Shown here piece by piece: positions 33,930 through 45,033 of a stretch of DNA of 64,000 bases. The stretch is taken from the NCBI GenBank assembly GCA_016271365.2, contig CM057456.1, positions 168,550,501 through 168,614,500 of the forward strand, written 5' to 3'. Each line of letters opens with the position of its first letter. Position 1 is the first letter of the stretch. Under the pieces are notes generated by a model that made no database searches, was not told where the DNA came from, and worked only from the letters and a program-made list of their open reading frames with translations. Source of the DNA: Neoceratodus forsteri. Its lineage: Eukaryota > Chordata > Ceratodontiformes > Ceratodontidae. The position numbers were made by a program, and so were the translations under genes.

Positions 33930-35690
33930 TGTCCCTTTATTTTTAGAAACAGTATTTTTATTTTTAAACACATTTTTAAATAAGTAAAACTGTAAGTGAA
34001 TCTGTGCTTTTAACATAAAATAGTCCTTCCGCCTATTGGTGCTAGATTAAAGTAATGTTATACAGTGTGTGTCTCCCTGCCCACTTAAGCTTCATATTCC
34101 CTTGCCAGCCACAACCATTCACAAATGCTGTTTTTCTCATTCTAGGTATGACACATAGCCCCCTTATTTAATTTCATTCTCCTCACTCTATAGACAAAAC
34201 TAAAAGGAAGCCATACCAGAGGCTTCTCAGTTCCCCAGTGCTGCAAGCATGAGTGTGGTTAAAAAAAGGCCACACTCACTGACAGCATCATGAACTGCTT
34301 GCTCTGTCCTAAAAGATAAACAGCAGGGTGAGTCATTTACCACCTTTTCTCTTTGTTTATATAGTATTATTGCTTACTTTCTTCATTCTGTTTTTTTTCC
34401 CCTCTGTGTTTCCCCACATTCAAGAAATGGAATGTTTATCATGGAATGTTTACCATGGAATACAGGGATTCAAAATGCTGCTCAGTTCTACTAGCAGAAT
34501 GTTCTTCTATTAACATACTGTACACACAGACAACAAAGGCCTGTTTTACAGCCAGAGACTCAATTATCTCACTAGTCAGGGAAAGCAGAAGAGATTTCCC
34601 TGATGAGCTGGTAAAGATAGTTGGGGGATTTTTCACTGTTAGCAAACAAACAGTTATAATGAAAACTATAGACAATACTTAATGTATCTAATGTGGTTAT
34701 GTATGTAAGGAGAGTGTGATGATCTGGTAAACAACATTTAATTAATTTGTTTTATTTTATATTTAAGATAATTTTAATTTTAGGGCCCAGTTGAAGGTTT
34801 CTACAGTGTAAAGGTAGTGGTCATGTTTGTGGTGGAAGATCAGTTCTGGTTGTAAGGAGACTGATGGAAGATAGTTCTGGTTGTAGGAGGACTGATCTGC
34901 TAATTGTGTAATGTGGTTTAGGACCAGGATGACTGTGCGTATACAGAGAATTAATGTACAGTCAGCTGATCTGTCTTGGCTAATGAGATTTCTTGATTTT
35001 TTCTTGCCATTTTATGAAATACAACATACTGCTATTTATCTCCAGCAGCACCATGTGTATTTGCCTCCTAGTCTGAAATATCAGCATGTATCCACTGTTG
35101 TCTCAACATTAGATTGCTCAGAGTTGAGCTCTGAACATGTGAAAAATGGAAATAAAAATCAACATCTTTCATTTGTGGGCCAAACACCCCATTGCCTTGC
35201 CAGTTTCTCTTTCCCCTCAGCCTCATTCACCGGGCTTTGACCTTGACTGTAACACAGTATGTGTGCCTGCTGGGAAGCTGAGAGAGTGGCTGATTTTGCA
35301 GTTAAAGGGGTAGATGACTAGCAAGGAGTACATGGGGTGTCGAAGGCCTGCATCCACTGTTCCACATCAGCAGCAGTGTGCTTCCCCTTCACAATGTGGC
35401 TGTTTACCCTGCAAAGTCCCTGCTATAACACATAGGTCCTTAGGCTATCCAGGTGGCATCACAGATTACTGCTACTACAGCACTAGCTGGGTCTAGAAAT
35501 CTGGTCACATAGGAACATCAGGTCCAGAAGACAAAAATTAAGCTAGTGGTCCATTCTGGTCATTCTCTGCCATACTGGTTGTGGCAACTATACTATTTCA
35601 AAATCTGACTGAGAATTGTGCTCTCCCTTGCCTGTTTAGATCTTATAACATTCTACTCTAGCAGGAATGCATTAAGCCTAGTATTAACAG
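33930..35690. other. No recognisable gene
   Basis: A/T-rich sequence before the gypsy element. The open frames (for example 34911-35240) match no family I know. A small repeat, ATGGAATGTTTA(T/C)C, is at 34427-34455. Confidence 0.45.
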
Positions 35691-35694
35691 TATT

Positions 35695-35698
35695 CCTA
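35695..35698. other. Target-site duplication (left) of the gypsy element
   Basis: CCTA immediately precedes the LTR and is repeated at 48018-48021 immediately after the 3' LTR. Confidence 0.7.
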
Positions 35699-37930
35699 TG
35701 TAACCCCTGTACAAATGGGGGTTCCCCAAAAAAAAATCTTCCTTGAGCTTGCCTAAATTCTCACTGCCAGGCTGGTGTCCTGCATTTTAGTAGTTTAAAC
35801 ATTATTGCCAAAGAGTGCCTGTATAGCCTCTGTGTACTGTCTCTATAAGAGCTGCCTAGATTGCAGTTATAATTAGTCTGGGAGGGGGGCTGAGTGTTCT
35901 TATGCTTCAGTCCTGCCCAGGCAGTCAGATAATCACTCCGTTTCTGCCATCGCTATTAGCACAGAGGGAGCTCTATTAGAGGATGTAACTGTTTGCTGAA
36001 TATCTATTAGAGTGGTACAGATATTGTAGTTTGTCTAACCTGCCTTCTTTGCAGCATGGATTGTTTCTATTTGTCACCACCATCTTGGCCCTGGACTGCT
36101 GACATGGGCCAATCAGTACCTTTGGGGACTCTAAAATAGAACCTGTCCCCAGGGGCTTTGTGGGAGCAAAATTCTATAGGAATTGTAGTTTTGAGCTTTT
36201 GGTGCCTAACTGAACCTGGAGGGGGAGCCCTTGTTGTGACTGACAGACAGATCAGCCAACCGAACCTTTTGGATCTGAGGGAAATTCCCAAGTTGCCTGC
36301 AGAGATGAGCAGAAGTGGGTTAGAGCTGAAAGAGTGAGCAGCTCCAGCTTGAGGAGCTGCTGCCCCACACGGTAGCATGGGGACTTGGTGGGAAGACTGA
36401 GTCTGGCCTGCCTGCCTTCATCTCTCCCGCATGGAGAGATAAGAGAAGCCTCTTCTCGGACTACGTCTCTGAGCCATTTCTTGGTTTCCCAAGTTATGGG
36501 CACGACGAACAGAGAACAGATCTGAGTTGGGAAGTGAAAAAATAACAGCTCAAGATAGTCGAGCAGCAGACCTGTGTAGTTTCGTGTGGGAGAACTGTGG
36601 AAAGGCTTAAGTTTTGGCCTGCTTGTTTGCTTGTTGCCCCTGAGAGGGAGAAGAGAGTTTATTCGGACTGAATCCGAATTGGGAGAATGAATTAAGCCAC
36701 TGAATTGTGACCAGGCTCCAACTTGAAGAAGACCAAAGTTTTGCTGAATGCGATCGGCCTGTCAGGATTTCCAGCCACTTCTGAGCTCCCGGATTGTGCA
36801 GAGACTCTGAAATTGTGACCAGAGAGCCATTTGCCTGGTACAGTGGAATTTCCTTACATGTGAATGTGCTGTGTGCTGATAGTGGGTCATGATTTGGTTC
36901 CCTACTATGTGTCTGAACTGTGGTTTACTTGCTGGAGGCTGTATCCAGCTCCATGGACTGAAATCCATATTCATCTCCACTTGGCCTGGGCTTGGCCACA
37001 CTGGCCCAGCCAGAATACCCGCTACACAGAGAAAGTCATCGACGAGAGACCTGCCTGGGGATCAGACCCCTGCTCAATGCCTTGAACAGGAATGACACCT
37101 TGGTGATTCGTGTGAGCCCTGCTTCTCCTTGCACTCCAGCTCAACAACCTGCAGTCTTGATTTTGTCCTGCCTGTGCCCAGTATTGTGTATCATAAGTAA
37201 ACATCAGGGTAGCTCCCTGCAACATCAGCTAAATCTGAAGTGTAGTCATCTGATTGCTTTGTTGTCTTTTCTGCCATGAACTGAGCCCTCTGGCTCTCGA
37301 TTACAAATAGTGTGTATTGTGCATGTTGCTTACTTCCATCACAGGGCCCCAACCAGCTGCGATGCCAGCCTACTCTAGGCAATGTTCCTGGCTAGCCCAC
37401 CATCTTCCTACCTGGGTACCTAGAGTGTGTGACTGTGTAAGGGACTCTGAAGTGCATGCATAACTGTCTGATTGACATAGCCTTTAAGCAAATCAACCTG
37501 ATTACACCCCTCCCTTGTTCAAGTCCCCTGAATAAATCAGATCTAACTCTTTTTGCATTTAACCTGACTGTAGTTCCAGTTTGTGCCAAAAGTACTGTAC
37601 TGTTGCTATTTGCTGTGCATAACCTTGTTTTACAGGGGGTCCCCAGGATCGAGCTAGAGGAACCAGCCCTGGTGGTAAGTGCAAACAGTGTGGGTAATTA
37701 CATGGTGAGTAAGGGTCATTGTGAAAGTGATTATTGTGTATTGATCAGGCCACTAGAAGGGAAAGATTGGGGGTTACATGTCCCGGAGGGCTGTGCCCAG
37801 GTTAGCTTGGCCACTAACAACCCTGACCTCCAGGTGGAGGCACTCTTTTCAGTACCCAGGACCCTTAACCTGTAACTAGCCAGGCAGGCAGGGGTAGTAG
37901 CCCTTGGGATAGCACCACCTAGGGGTTACG
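35699..37930 (+). repeat. 5' LTR
   Basis: Starts TGTAACCCC and ends CACCTAGGGGTTACG, where the 3' LTR has CTACA; the terminal A is changed. A polyadenylation signal AATAAA is at 37531-37536. The LTR aligns along its length with 44653-48017 once the LINE insert is removed. Short frames inside (for example 37456-37875) occur in both LTRs but contain no known domain. Confidence 0.92.
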
Positions 37931-37933
37931 TCT

Positions 37934-37953
37934 TGGAGGCTCACTGCTGGGAT
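37934..37953 (+). other. Primer-binding site candidate
   Basis: TGGAGGCTCACTGCTGGGAT lies 3 bases after the LTR. It resembles the tRNA-Pro site TGGGGGCTCGTCCGGGAT, with two extra bases and a few mismatches. The assignment is tentative. Confidence 0.45.
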
Positions 37954-37955
37954 TA

Positions 37956-39216
37956 GTGTCCTCTAGTGGTCAGAGGAGGGAATTACCCCATCATGTTCAG
38001 AATTGGTGGAAAAATGGAGGAGCTTGCCAAGCTCAAAATCACCCCCATAAGCTGATAGTACACCAAATGATGGGGTGGTGTGAGGCTGAGGGGATTGACC
38101 CCAGACAGATCCTCCTGTTAATGGATGTCCCTTTAGGGACCACTAATGCTGTTATTGTAGAAGCTGTGGTGCATGTTAAGTGTTTGGGGAGAGTTGAAGT
38201 GAAGAGGAGGGATTCAGACCTGTTTGACCAGATCATGGTGGTCCTGCTCTCCTGCAACTCCCTTATAGATCCAGAGAAAGTACCCCCCCGTGATTCTGTC
38301 AGAAGGGTCCCAGAAGGGGTGGAGGGACATCCATTTGCACAGTGATCCAGCTACCCCGGGAGGTTCCCCCAGCATAGAGGGGTTCAAGGACAAGCTGCTT
38401 AAGCTGTTAGCTTCTGAGGGGCAAATCGCCCAAGAGTTAGTGAAGGTGCTAGACCTTTCTGAAGAACTCACACCATTGAAGTCCCCGACAGTGTCTTCTG
38501 CCTCCCCTAGGGTCTCCCCCATGGTCACCCCCCCTCCATAGTAATTCCATCTGTGCACCTGGACTCTTACTGTAGACTTAGACTTTTTTTGGGCATTATC
38601 CCAGTGCCTGTAGGGGAGGATGACCTGGAAACATGGATGGACTATGCTACCCCCTAGTTCAGGAATGGCAGTGCTCTGAGGGGGAGAAAAGAAAAAGACT
38701 TATAGAGAGTTTGAGGGGCCCTGCACTGGAGGCCATACACTTCCTATGAGCCACTAGCCCAGAGGCTACTGCGGCTGAATACCTCTCTGCATTGGAGGGA
38801 GTTTTTGGAAGTCGGGGGATGATTTACTGTGGAAATTCAAATCTGCCAAGCAATGGAAGAATGAGAAGTTGTCTATGTTTGTTATCAGAATCGAGAGGGC
38901 TCTGCAGAGGGCTCACAGAAAAAGAGGGTTGCCTGCAAGTGAACTGAATCGGGTCAAGTTGGACCATATTCTCAAGTCAGCCAGGTACTCTAGTGTGATG
39001 ATGCTAAAACTTAAGTTGCAAGATAGGAAGGCTAACCCTCCTGAGTATTGTCACCTCATGAAAGAGATTCGTGAAGCAGAGAATGATGAAGAGGGATGGG
39101 AGCCCTATGCCGGGGTTGTCCGTACCTGCCAGACCCCTGAGAGAGGTGATGAGACTGAGGCGCAGCAAATGAGAGAGCTGATTAAAGAATTAACAGAGTT
39201 GAGCATCAGCCAATAA
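37956..39216 (+). pseudogene. gag: Gypsy gag, PNMA-like, broken
   Basis: Structural (capsid) protein. The first readable part, about 38068-38300, has MGWCEAEGIDPRQILLLMDV, CLGRVEVKRR and later an EKVPP stretch. This corresponds to the N-terminal RRM-like part of vertebrate PNMA/MOAP1 proteins (a WC...G.DP.KALL start, then a LLGRM.RRE-like segment). A capsid part follows with DDLETWMDYA (about 38620), SLRGPALEA (about 38710), then from 38869 FVIRIERALQRA, LNRVKLDHIL and a YCHLMKEIREAENDEE end (39046-39090). The order mirrors PNMA capsid domains. Frames change near 38290 and again between 38541 and 38869, with several stops, so the gene is dead. Confidence 0.75.
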
Positions 39217-39525
39217 GCTGCTGAGGTGGCCAGAGAGTTTAACGTCTATCAGGCACCTTCTGAGTTAAAAAGTGATGCCCTGCCTAGTGGGGTGGGGGTG
39301 CATGTTGTCTCCTCAGAAACCTGGACTGAGGATAACCTACTGGAAGGAGTATGAGAATTGAGAGCCATGGTGGGGGACCTACTATGAGACACCCAAACCT
39401 CCAAACTTGGTGGAAGTCCAAAGGATCAGGAATGCAAGTCACAAGTCAAAGAAGAGCTGTGAAGTGCCCCTGATGTACACAAGCAGGGAGATGGCCCACA
39501 ACCACTCAGAGACTATAGAGAACCC

Positions 39526-39600
39526 AATTTTTGCTACCACTGAGGGGAGGACGGGCACACCCGTTTCACCTGTCACTCACTGGAGAATTTGAGAAAGGTT
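39526..39600 (+). pseudogene. gag: Gag zinc knuckle with a stop codon
   Basis: In the frame starting 39526 a CCHC-type knuckle is readable: Cys at 39532-39534, a stop TGA at 39541-39543 where the second Cys is expected, then GEDGH, then TRFTC. Spacing otherwise fits C-x2-C-x4-H-x4-C. The knuckle would bind RNA in the nucleocapsid part of Gag. Confidence 0.7.
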
Positions 39601-39933
39601 ACTATTAGGCTACTTGCCTGGCTGCGACGGGGCAATAACCGGCCGCAAGGTGGAGCTGCTCGGAAAAGTTATTCTTCAAAGGCCACTGCCAAGTCGACAT
39701 CTAAGTCTGAATCACCTGAATGGTCCAAGGTGGTGGGCACTTCAATGGAATCTATAGTGAAAGTGAAAGGTGTGTCCACCCGGGCCGTGCTTGACAGAGG
39801 GTCTCAAGTGAGTATAGTGTTCCAAGACTGGTATAGAAAGCACCTGCCTGATGTGCCCCTACAACCATTGGAAGGCTTACGTGTGCGGTTGAGCGAGAAG
39901 TCTTATCCTTACTCAGGGTATATTCAAATCTAG
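39589..39933 (+). pseudogene. pol: Gypsy aspartic protease, altered active site
   Basis: Retropepsin-like domain that would cut the polyprotein. VKVKGVSTRAVLDRGSQVSI carries the active-site loop; the Asp codon is at 39793-39795, but the usual DTG or DSG reads DRG. The frame ends with a TAG at 39931-39933, and flap residues continue with further changes. Confidence 0.75.
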
Positions 39934-40388
39934 CTGTCTTTCCCAAACTCTGTGGCTGGAGTAGATGACCAAGTTGAGACACTTGCCTTAGTGTGTCCCC
40001 CCACTGGACTGTATGATGGGCTTCCCCTGTTAATTGGGACAAACGCCCATATGTTTGGGAGACTGGTGCAACTCTGTCACGAGAAACAAGGGTGATGGAC
40101 TGGGCAGGCCCTAAGAATTTAACTCTGATCAAGAGGGCCTATGATTTGCAATGGAAACCCGAGGACGTAGACCAGGATGAACCTGTGGGAGTCATGTGGA
40201 AGAAGGATCCTGACTGTCTGGTACTGGCACCAAATGCCCAGTGTAACATTCACGGGGAGGTCCACCTCCAGAAAGATGTCAAGAACAAAATACTGATGTT
40301 GAACGCACCAGGCAATGGAAAGTTTCCAGAAGGATTATTGGTCAAACCCAGCATCTTGTCTGCTCGTGCCCATGCCTATGCATGACGA

Positions 40389-41350
40389 GTGATGGTTCAG
40401 ATTCAGAATGTGTCAGATTGGGAGATCAGGGTGAACAGAGGGTGCACCCTAGCTACAGTACACTGTGCAGACACTGCCGTATTGCCCAGCAACAAGTGCT
40501 CTGGCAAGAAGGAGAGAGTGACCCCGGACTTATTTGACTTTGGTGATTCCCCGTTACCAGCTGAATGGAAGTCTAGAATTAGCAAGAAGCTTGCCCAGAG
40601 AGACCAAGTGTTTTCATTAAAGGAGTGGGATGTGGGGTGTGTCCAGGGTGCAGAGCATTGCATACACCTGCATGATGACTGGCCATTTCGAGAGAGATCC
40701 CGATGCCTCGCCCCAGTAGACATAGATGATGTGAGGAGATACCTGCAGGAAATGCTCGCTGCTGGCGTGATACAAGAATCAAGGAGCCCATATGCCTCTC
40801 CCATTGTGGTTGTGTGTAAGAAGAATGGGTCAGTGAGGATGTGTGTTGATTATCAAACCCTGAACGGGCAGACCATCTCAGATCAATGCACCATGCCCCG
40901 CATACAAGATGTCGTGGATTGTTTGAATGGGAGCAAATGGTTCTTGGTATTGGATCTTCGCAGCGGATATTACCAGATTCCGATGGCCCTGGAGGACCAT
41001 GAGAAAACAGCCTTCATCTGTCTTTTGGGGTTCTACGAATTTCTGAGAATGCCACAGGCGATATCTGGTGCCCCGGCCACCTTTCAGCGACTGATGGAAC
41101 GTGCAGTGGGAGATATGAATTTGCTTGAATGTCTGGTGTACTTAGATGATATCATTATGTTGGGAGCACATTAGAGGAACATGAAACCTGACTGTTTAAA
41201 GTCCTAGACCAACTGGAAGACTTCCGCCTCAAGCTGTCCATTGACAGTGCCAGCTTTTTCAAACCTCTGTGAAGTAGGTGGGGCACATAGTACTACAGAA
41301 GGGATAGAGACCGATCCCAGTAAGGTTGAACCACTGACTACTTGGCCCCA
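40389..41350 (+). pseudogene. pol: Gypsy reverse transcriptase, broken at the end
   Basis: Frame 40389-41174 covers fingers and palm. SPYASPIVVVCKKNGSVRMC, VDYQTLN, MPRIQDVVD, WFLVLDLRSGYYQI (motif A with its Asp), KTAFI, GAPATFQRLM and the catalytic YLDD (about 41140-41152) are all present. A TAG at 41172-41174 cuts it within the following helix (GAH.EEH). Thumb parts continue in other frames to about 41350. The stretch ahead of it (40092-40385) is an open connector after the protease. Confidence 0.9.
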
Positions 41351-41449
41351 GCCCCATAACTTGAAAGAACTGCAATGATTCCTGGGGTTCTGTGGCTACT
41401 ACCACGGGTTTATAAAAGACTATTCAAAGGTAATTCGCCTGTTCTTGAA

Positions 41450-42036
41450 TCTTACCCAGGGTTACCCCCCACCAACTGTAAATACAAAAAAGGGGCTGTC
41501 AAAGAACCAGAGAAAGTGAACTTTTTGGGCCCTGCCAGACACCCGAATATGAAGCAGCCTTCCATGAAGTCATATACCAGCTCACCCATGCCCCCATCCT
41601 AATCTATGCTGATCCCACCAAGCCCTATGTGCTGCATACGGATGCTAGTCTGCAGGATATAGGAGCTGTGCAGTATCAAGACCATGAGGATGGTTTGAGA
41701 CCAGTGTTTTTTGCCAGTAGGAGCTTGACCCCCTCAGAGCGAAACTACCCTATGCACAAGCTGGAGTTCCTTGCCCTAAAATGGGCCATCGTTGATCAGT
41801 TTCATGAATACCTCCATAGGGCAAAGATATTGGTGAAGACTGACAATAACCCGTTGACCTATGTACAGACTTCAGCTAAGTTAGATGCCACTGGGCACCG
41901 GTGGCTTTCTGCCTTTTCAACCTATGATTATGCTGTTGAATACAGACCAAGACTGAACCATATTTATGCTGATGCCTTGTCACGAAGGCCAGTTTCCAAG
42001 AGTGATTGGGTCAGGTTGTCTGAACCTGACATCTAA
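41450..42036 (+). pseudogene. pol: Gypsy RNase H domain
   Basis: The open stretch 41629-42036 is a typical Ty3/gypsy RNase H. LHTDASLQDIGAV supplies the first catalytic Asp, RPVFFASRSLTPSERNYPMH follows, then KLEFLALKWA (Glu), VKTDNNPLTYV (second Asp) and NHIYADALSRRP (third Asp). The domain is well preserved, but the frame is separated from the reverse transcriptase by stops and frameshifts between 41174 and 41600. Confidence 0.88.
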
Positions 42037-42039
42037 GCT

Positions 42040-43250
42040 TTGTGCCAAAAGTTTGACAGAGATGAACAGACGTCTGTGGATACAGTGGACTGTTTAGTTG
42101 ATTGCTTGGGCCCTCTTGATACCTGCATCCCGGCGGCCTATTGCCATTTCCCTGCACTAGATTTAGTGCACTACCTCAATTTGATAATGACAGTATTCAG
42201 TGGGCTCAATTCCCAAGATCCTATGATTCAACCCGCACTTGATGCCCTGAGTGCAGGAAGAGATGTGTCTAAGTTACGTTCCCCTGACTTGCGAACTGCC
42301 CTATTGTTTAAGAAGGCTCCAGGTTGAAGTTACTCAATCAGTTGTTATATAGAGACACAGTGGATCATAGTGGTCAAGAAGACAAGCAACAATTGGTCCT
42401 GCCCATGGCCTTTAAAGATTTGGTACTGAGGTCCCTCCATAATCACATGGGGCACCTCAGTATTGACGGGACCCTTGACCTGGTACAATCTCGCTTTTAC
42501 TGGCCCAAGATGGGGGCTGATGGTGAGCACCATGTCAAGACCTGCAGTTGTTGCCTGCAAATGAAAGGCCCTGCCTCAGGGGCTGCCCCCCCTTGTCAAT
42601 ATTACTACCAGCACCCCCATGGAACTGGTCTGCATAGACTTTTTGTGTTTAGAGCCTGATTAGTGAAATATCGGCAATGTGTTAGTGGTTACAGTTCATT
42701 TCACATGGTATGCACAAGCTTTTCCTACCAAAGATCAAAAGGTCTCTATGGTGGCTAAGGTGCTAGTGGAACATTTCTTCATCCACTATGGTGCCCCCAG
42801 CGAATCCACTCTGGCCAAGGCAGAGACTTTGAGAGTCAGCTAATCAAAGAAATGCTTCTCTGTGGGGAGTGAGGAAGTCAAGAACCACCCCCTATCACCC
42901 ACAAGGGGACCCTCAGCCAGAACGTTTTAATCGCCCCCGTCGATACATGCTGGGCACGCTCCATCCAAAAGACAAGCATAACTGGATCCAGTAGATTAGC
43001 AACTTGGTCCACGCATAGAATTGCACCAAAAATGACGCTACTGGGTTCTCCGCCTTCCGCCTCATGTTTGGGAGGGAGGCCTGACTGCCTGTTGATGTCT
43101 GCTTTGGGGTCTCCCCAGATGGGGTCCAAGCTGAAAACTATCTGCACTGTGTACAGAAACTGAAAGCTCAATTGAACCATGCCTATCAACTGGCCCAGAC
43201 AATGGCCGCCAAGAGAAATCTCGCCAACAAAGAGAGGCATGATAAAAAGT
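42040..43250 (+). pseudogene. pol: Gypsy integrase, catalytic residue lost
   Basis: The zinc domain is intact as H-x-H-x-C-x2-C: LHNHMGHLSIDGTL then FYWPKM and TCSCCLQMKGP (42430-42580). The core begins with VCIDFL (first Asp codon 42637-42639) and a TAG soon after. Around 42795-42850 the frame reads a RIHSGQGRDFES stretch, where the second catalytic Asp (normally HSDQG) is Gly at 42813-42815. The region to 43250 is in several frames. It cannot catalyse integration. Confidence 0.85.
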
Positions 43251-43284
43251 AAAGGCTCAAGAGCTTCGGCCTGGAGACCATGCG

Positions 43285-44157
43285 TTGTTACGCAATTTGG
43301 GACTGCATGGCAAGCACAAAATTGCTGATAGGTGGCACCATCTTCCCCATGTAGTAGTTGGAAAGTTGGCTGATTTACCAGTGTACAAGGTGCGCCCAGA
43401 GAATAACTCCAAAGCTGTCAAGACCATGCACCATAACCACTTGCTACCTATCGGCCAAGTCATAATTGAGGCTGGACCATCAGAAATTGATTCCCCTGGG
43501 CCAGTGACTCATGCTGCTGCAAGAAAGAGACAGAGTCAACCTACCCTAGTGGTTACAGATTTGAGGTTTCCCCCGCAGCAGTCCCAGATTGACAGTGACT
43601 GTCAGTCCACCTCTGACGATAGTGAGTGTGACAATGCCTATTACCCCTCCTATGAATTGAGTCAGCTGTTTCGAGGTAACCCTATGACTAATTGTGGGGA
43701 TGAAATTGGGCCTTCTGGACTGCCTAACCCTCCAGCTTCATCCTTGGGGACAAGGCTCCCTGAAAGTGAAGTGCAAAGTATCATGTCTGAGGATGCGGAC
43801 TCCTTGTGTTTTGTGGAACTGTATGAATCGCCCGAAGAAGGGGCTGATGGTCTGAGTCTCTCTGGTGACACACCTGAACCTGAAGAACAATATGAGAGTG
43901 CTGACAGCCCCCCTGCAGTGCCACAAAGTCTAATTGTGCCTGAACCTTCTCAAAATGAGCCAGCTGGGCCCTCATCAGAAGATAATGAGCAAAGTGTTGT
44001 GGAACCAGAGCCTACAGAGCAAGGAGCTGACAGTGCTCCCAGTTTGGACATTCCCATTCATGCAGAGGCACCCCTCAAGAATGATGAAAGCTCCAAAGTT
44101 AGTGCTGAAAGTACAGAGGCTGTGGCTGTTCCCCCAGAAAGACTGGCCGAGCTGTGA
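43285..44157 (+). pseudogene. pol: Integrase C-terminus with long acidic tail
   Basis: A 290-codon open stretch. Its first 70 residues are the GPY/F-like integrase C-terminal module (KHKIADRWHHLPHVVV, YKVRPENNSKAVKTMHHNHL). The remaining 220 residues form an acidic, Ser/Pro/Glu-rich tail (STSDDSECDN, EPEPTEQGADSAP) with no recognised fold, and the tail is the longest intact frame of the element. Such a tail is longer than usual for Ty3/gypsy integrases. It might tether the integrase to chromatin or be a separate accessory product; this is inference. Confidence 0.7.
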
Positions 44158-44652
44158 AGCCAGTATTGCACTTCAGTTATGATTCTCCTGGGAGGCCAGT
44201 GGATTTGCCTCTCAATGTGGTTCACAAAGGTGTTTATATTTATTAGAGCTCACTACCCAAACTGAGCTTAATGGCCAATTCCAGGTTAGTTGTTCTTCCT
44301 TCAGAACATGGTGTCCCTGTCTCATCAAGCCCCAAGTTAGCTGATAGGGAAGGGTCCCCTTCCACCTTGTTTACTGTACAAGAAGTTATAAAGTGAAGTC
44401 ATAGGTAACTGTTCATAGTATGTAAATCATAATAGAATCAATATAGTGTGTATGAAACATGCATAAGTATTGTCAATGAAGATATGGTATAGTGAAATGT
44501 ATAGTAATGTGATAAGTTACAATTAACTGATGCATCATGTAGTATTTCCATAGTATGCTAATGTCATGTATGTCTTGTATATAGTGAATTTTCAATATTG
44601 TGATGTAATAAGACTTGACGCGGATGCCAAGTTTTCTCCAGGTAGGGAAGGT
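44158..44652 (+). other. Untranslated region and polypurine tract
   Basis: A/T-rich stretch between pol and the 3' LTR. The purine run AGGTAGGGAAGG at about 44639-44651 abuts the LTR and is the likely plus-strand primer. Confidence 0.6.
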
Positions 44653-45033
44653 TGTAACCCCCTACAACTGGGGGTTCCCGAAAAGTCTTCCATGAGCTTG
44701 CCTAAATGCTCACTGCCAGGTTGGTGTCCTGCGTTTTAGTAGTTTAAACGCTATTGCCAGAGAGTGCCTGTATAGCCTCTGTGTACTGTCTCTTTAAGAG
44801 CTGCCTAGATTGCAGTTATAATTAGTCTGGGAGGGGTTGCTGAGTGTTCCTATGCTTGAGTCCCGCCCGGTCGGTCAGATAATTGCTCCATTTCTGCCAT
44901 CGCTATTAGCACAGAGGGAGCTCTGTTAGAGGATGTAACTGTTTGCTGAATATCTATTAGTGTGGTAAAGATATTGTAGTTTGTCTAACCTGCCTTCTTT
45001 GCAGCATGGACTGTTTCTGTTTGTCACCACCAT

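Noticed and set aside
34911..35240. 109-codon frame as a candidate host exon
   Set aside because: No recognisable domain, splice context or codon signal; could be chance in A/T-rich DNA.
37456..37875. 139-codon frame in the 5' LTR as a gene
   Set aside because: It lies inside the LTR and has a related frame in the 3' LTR, no domain is recognisable, and the polyadenylation signal lies within it.
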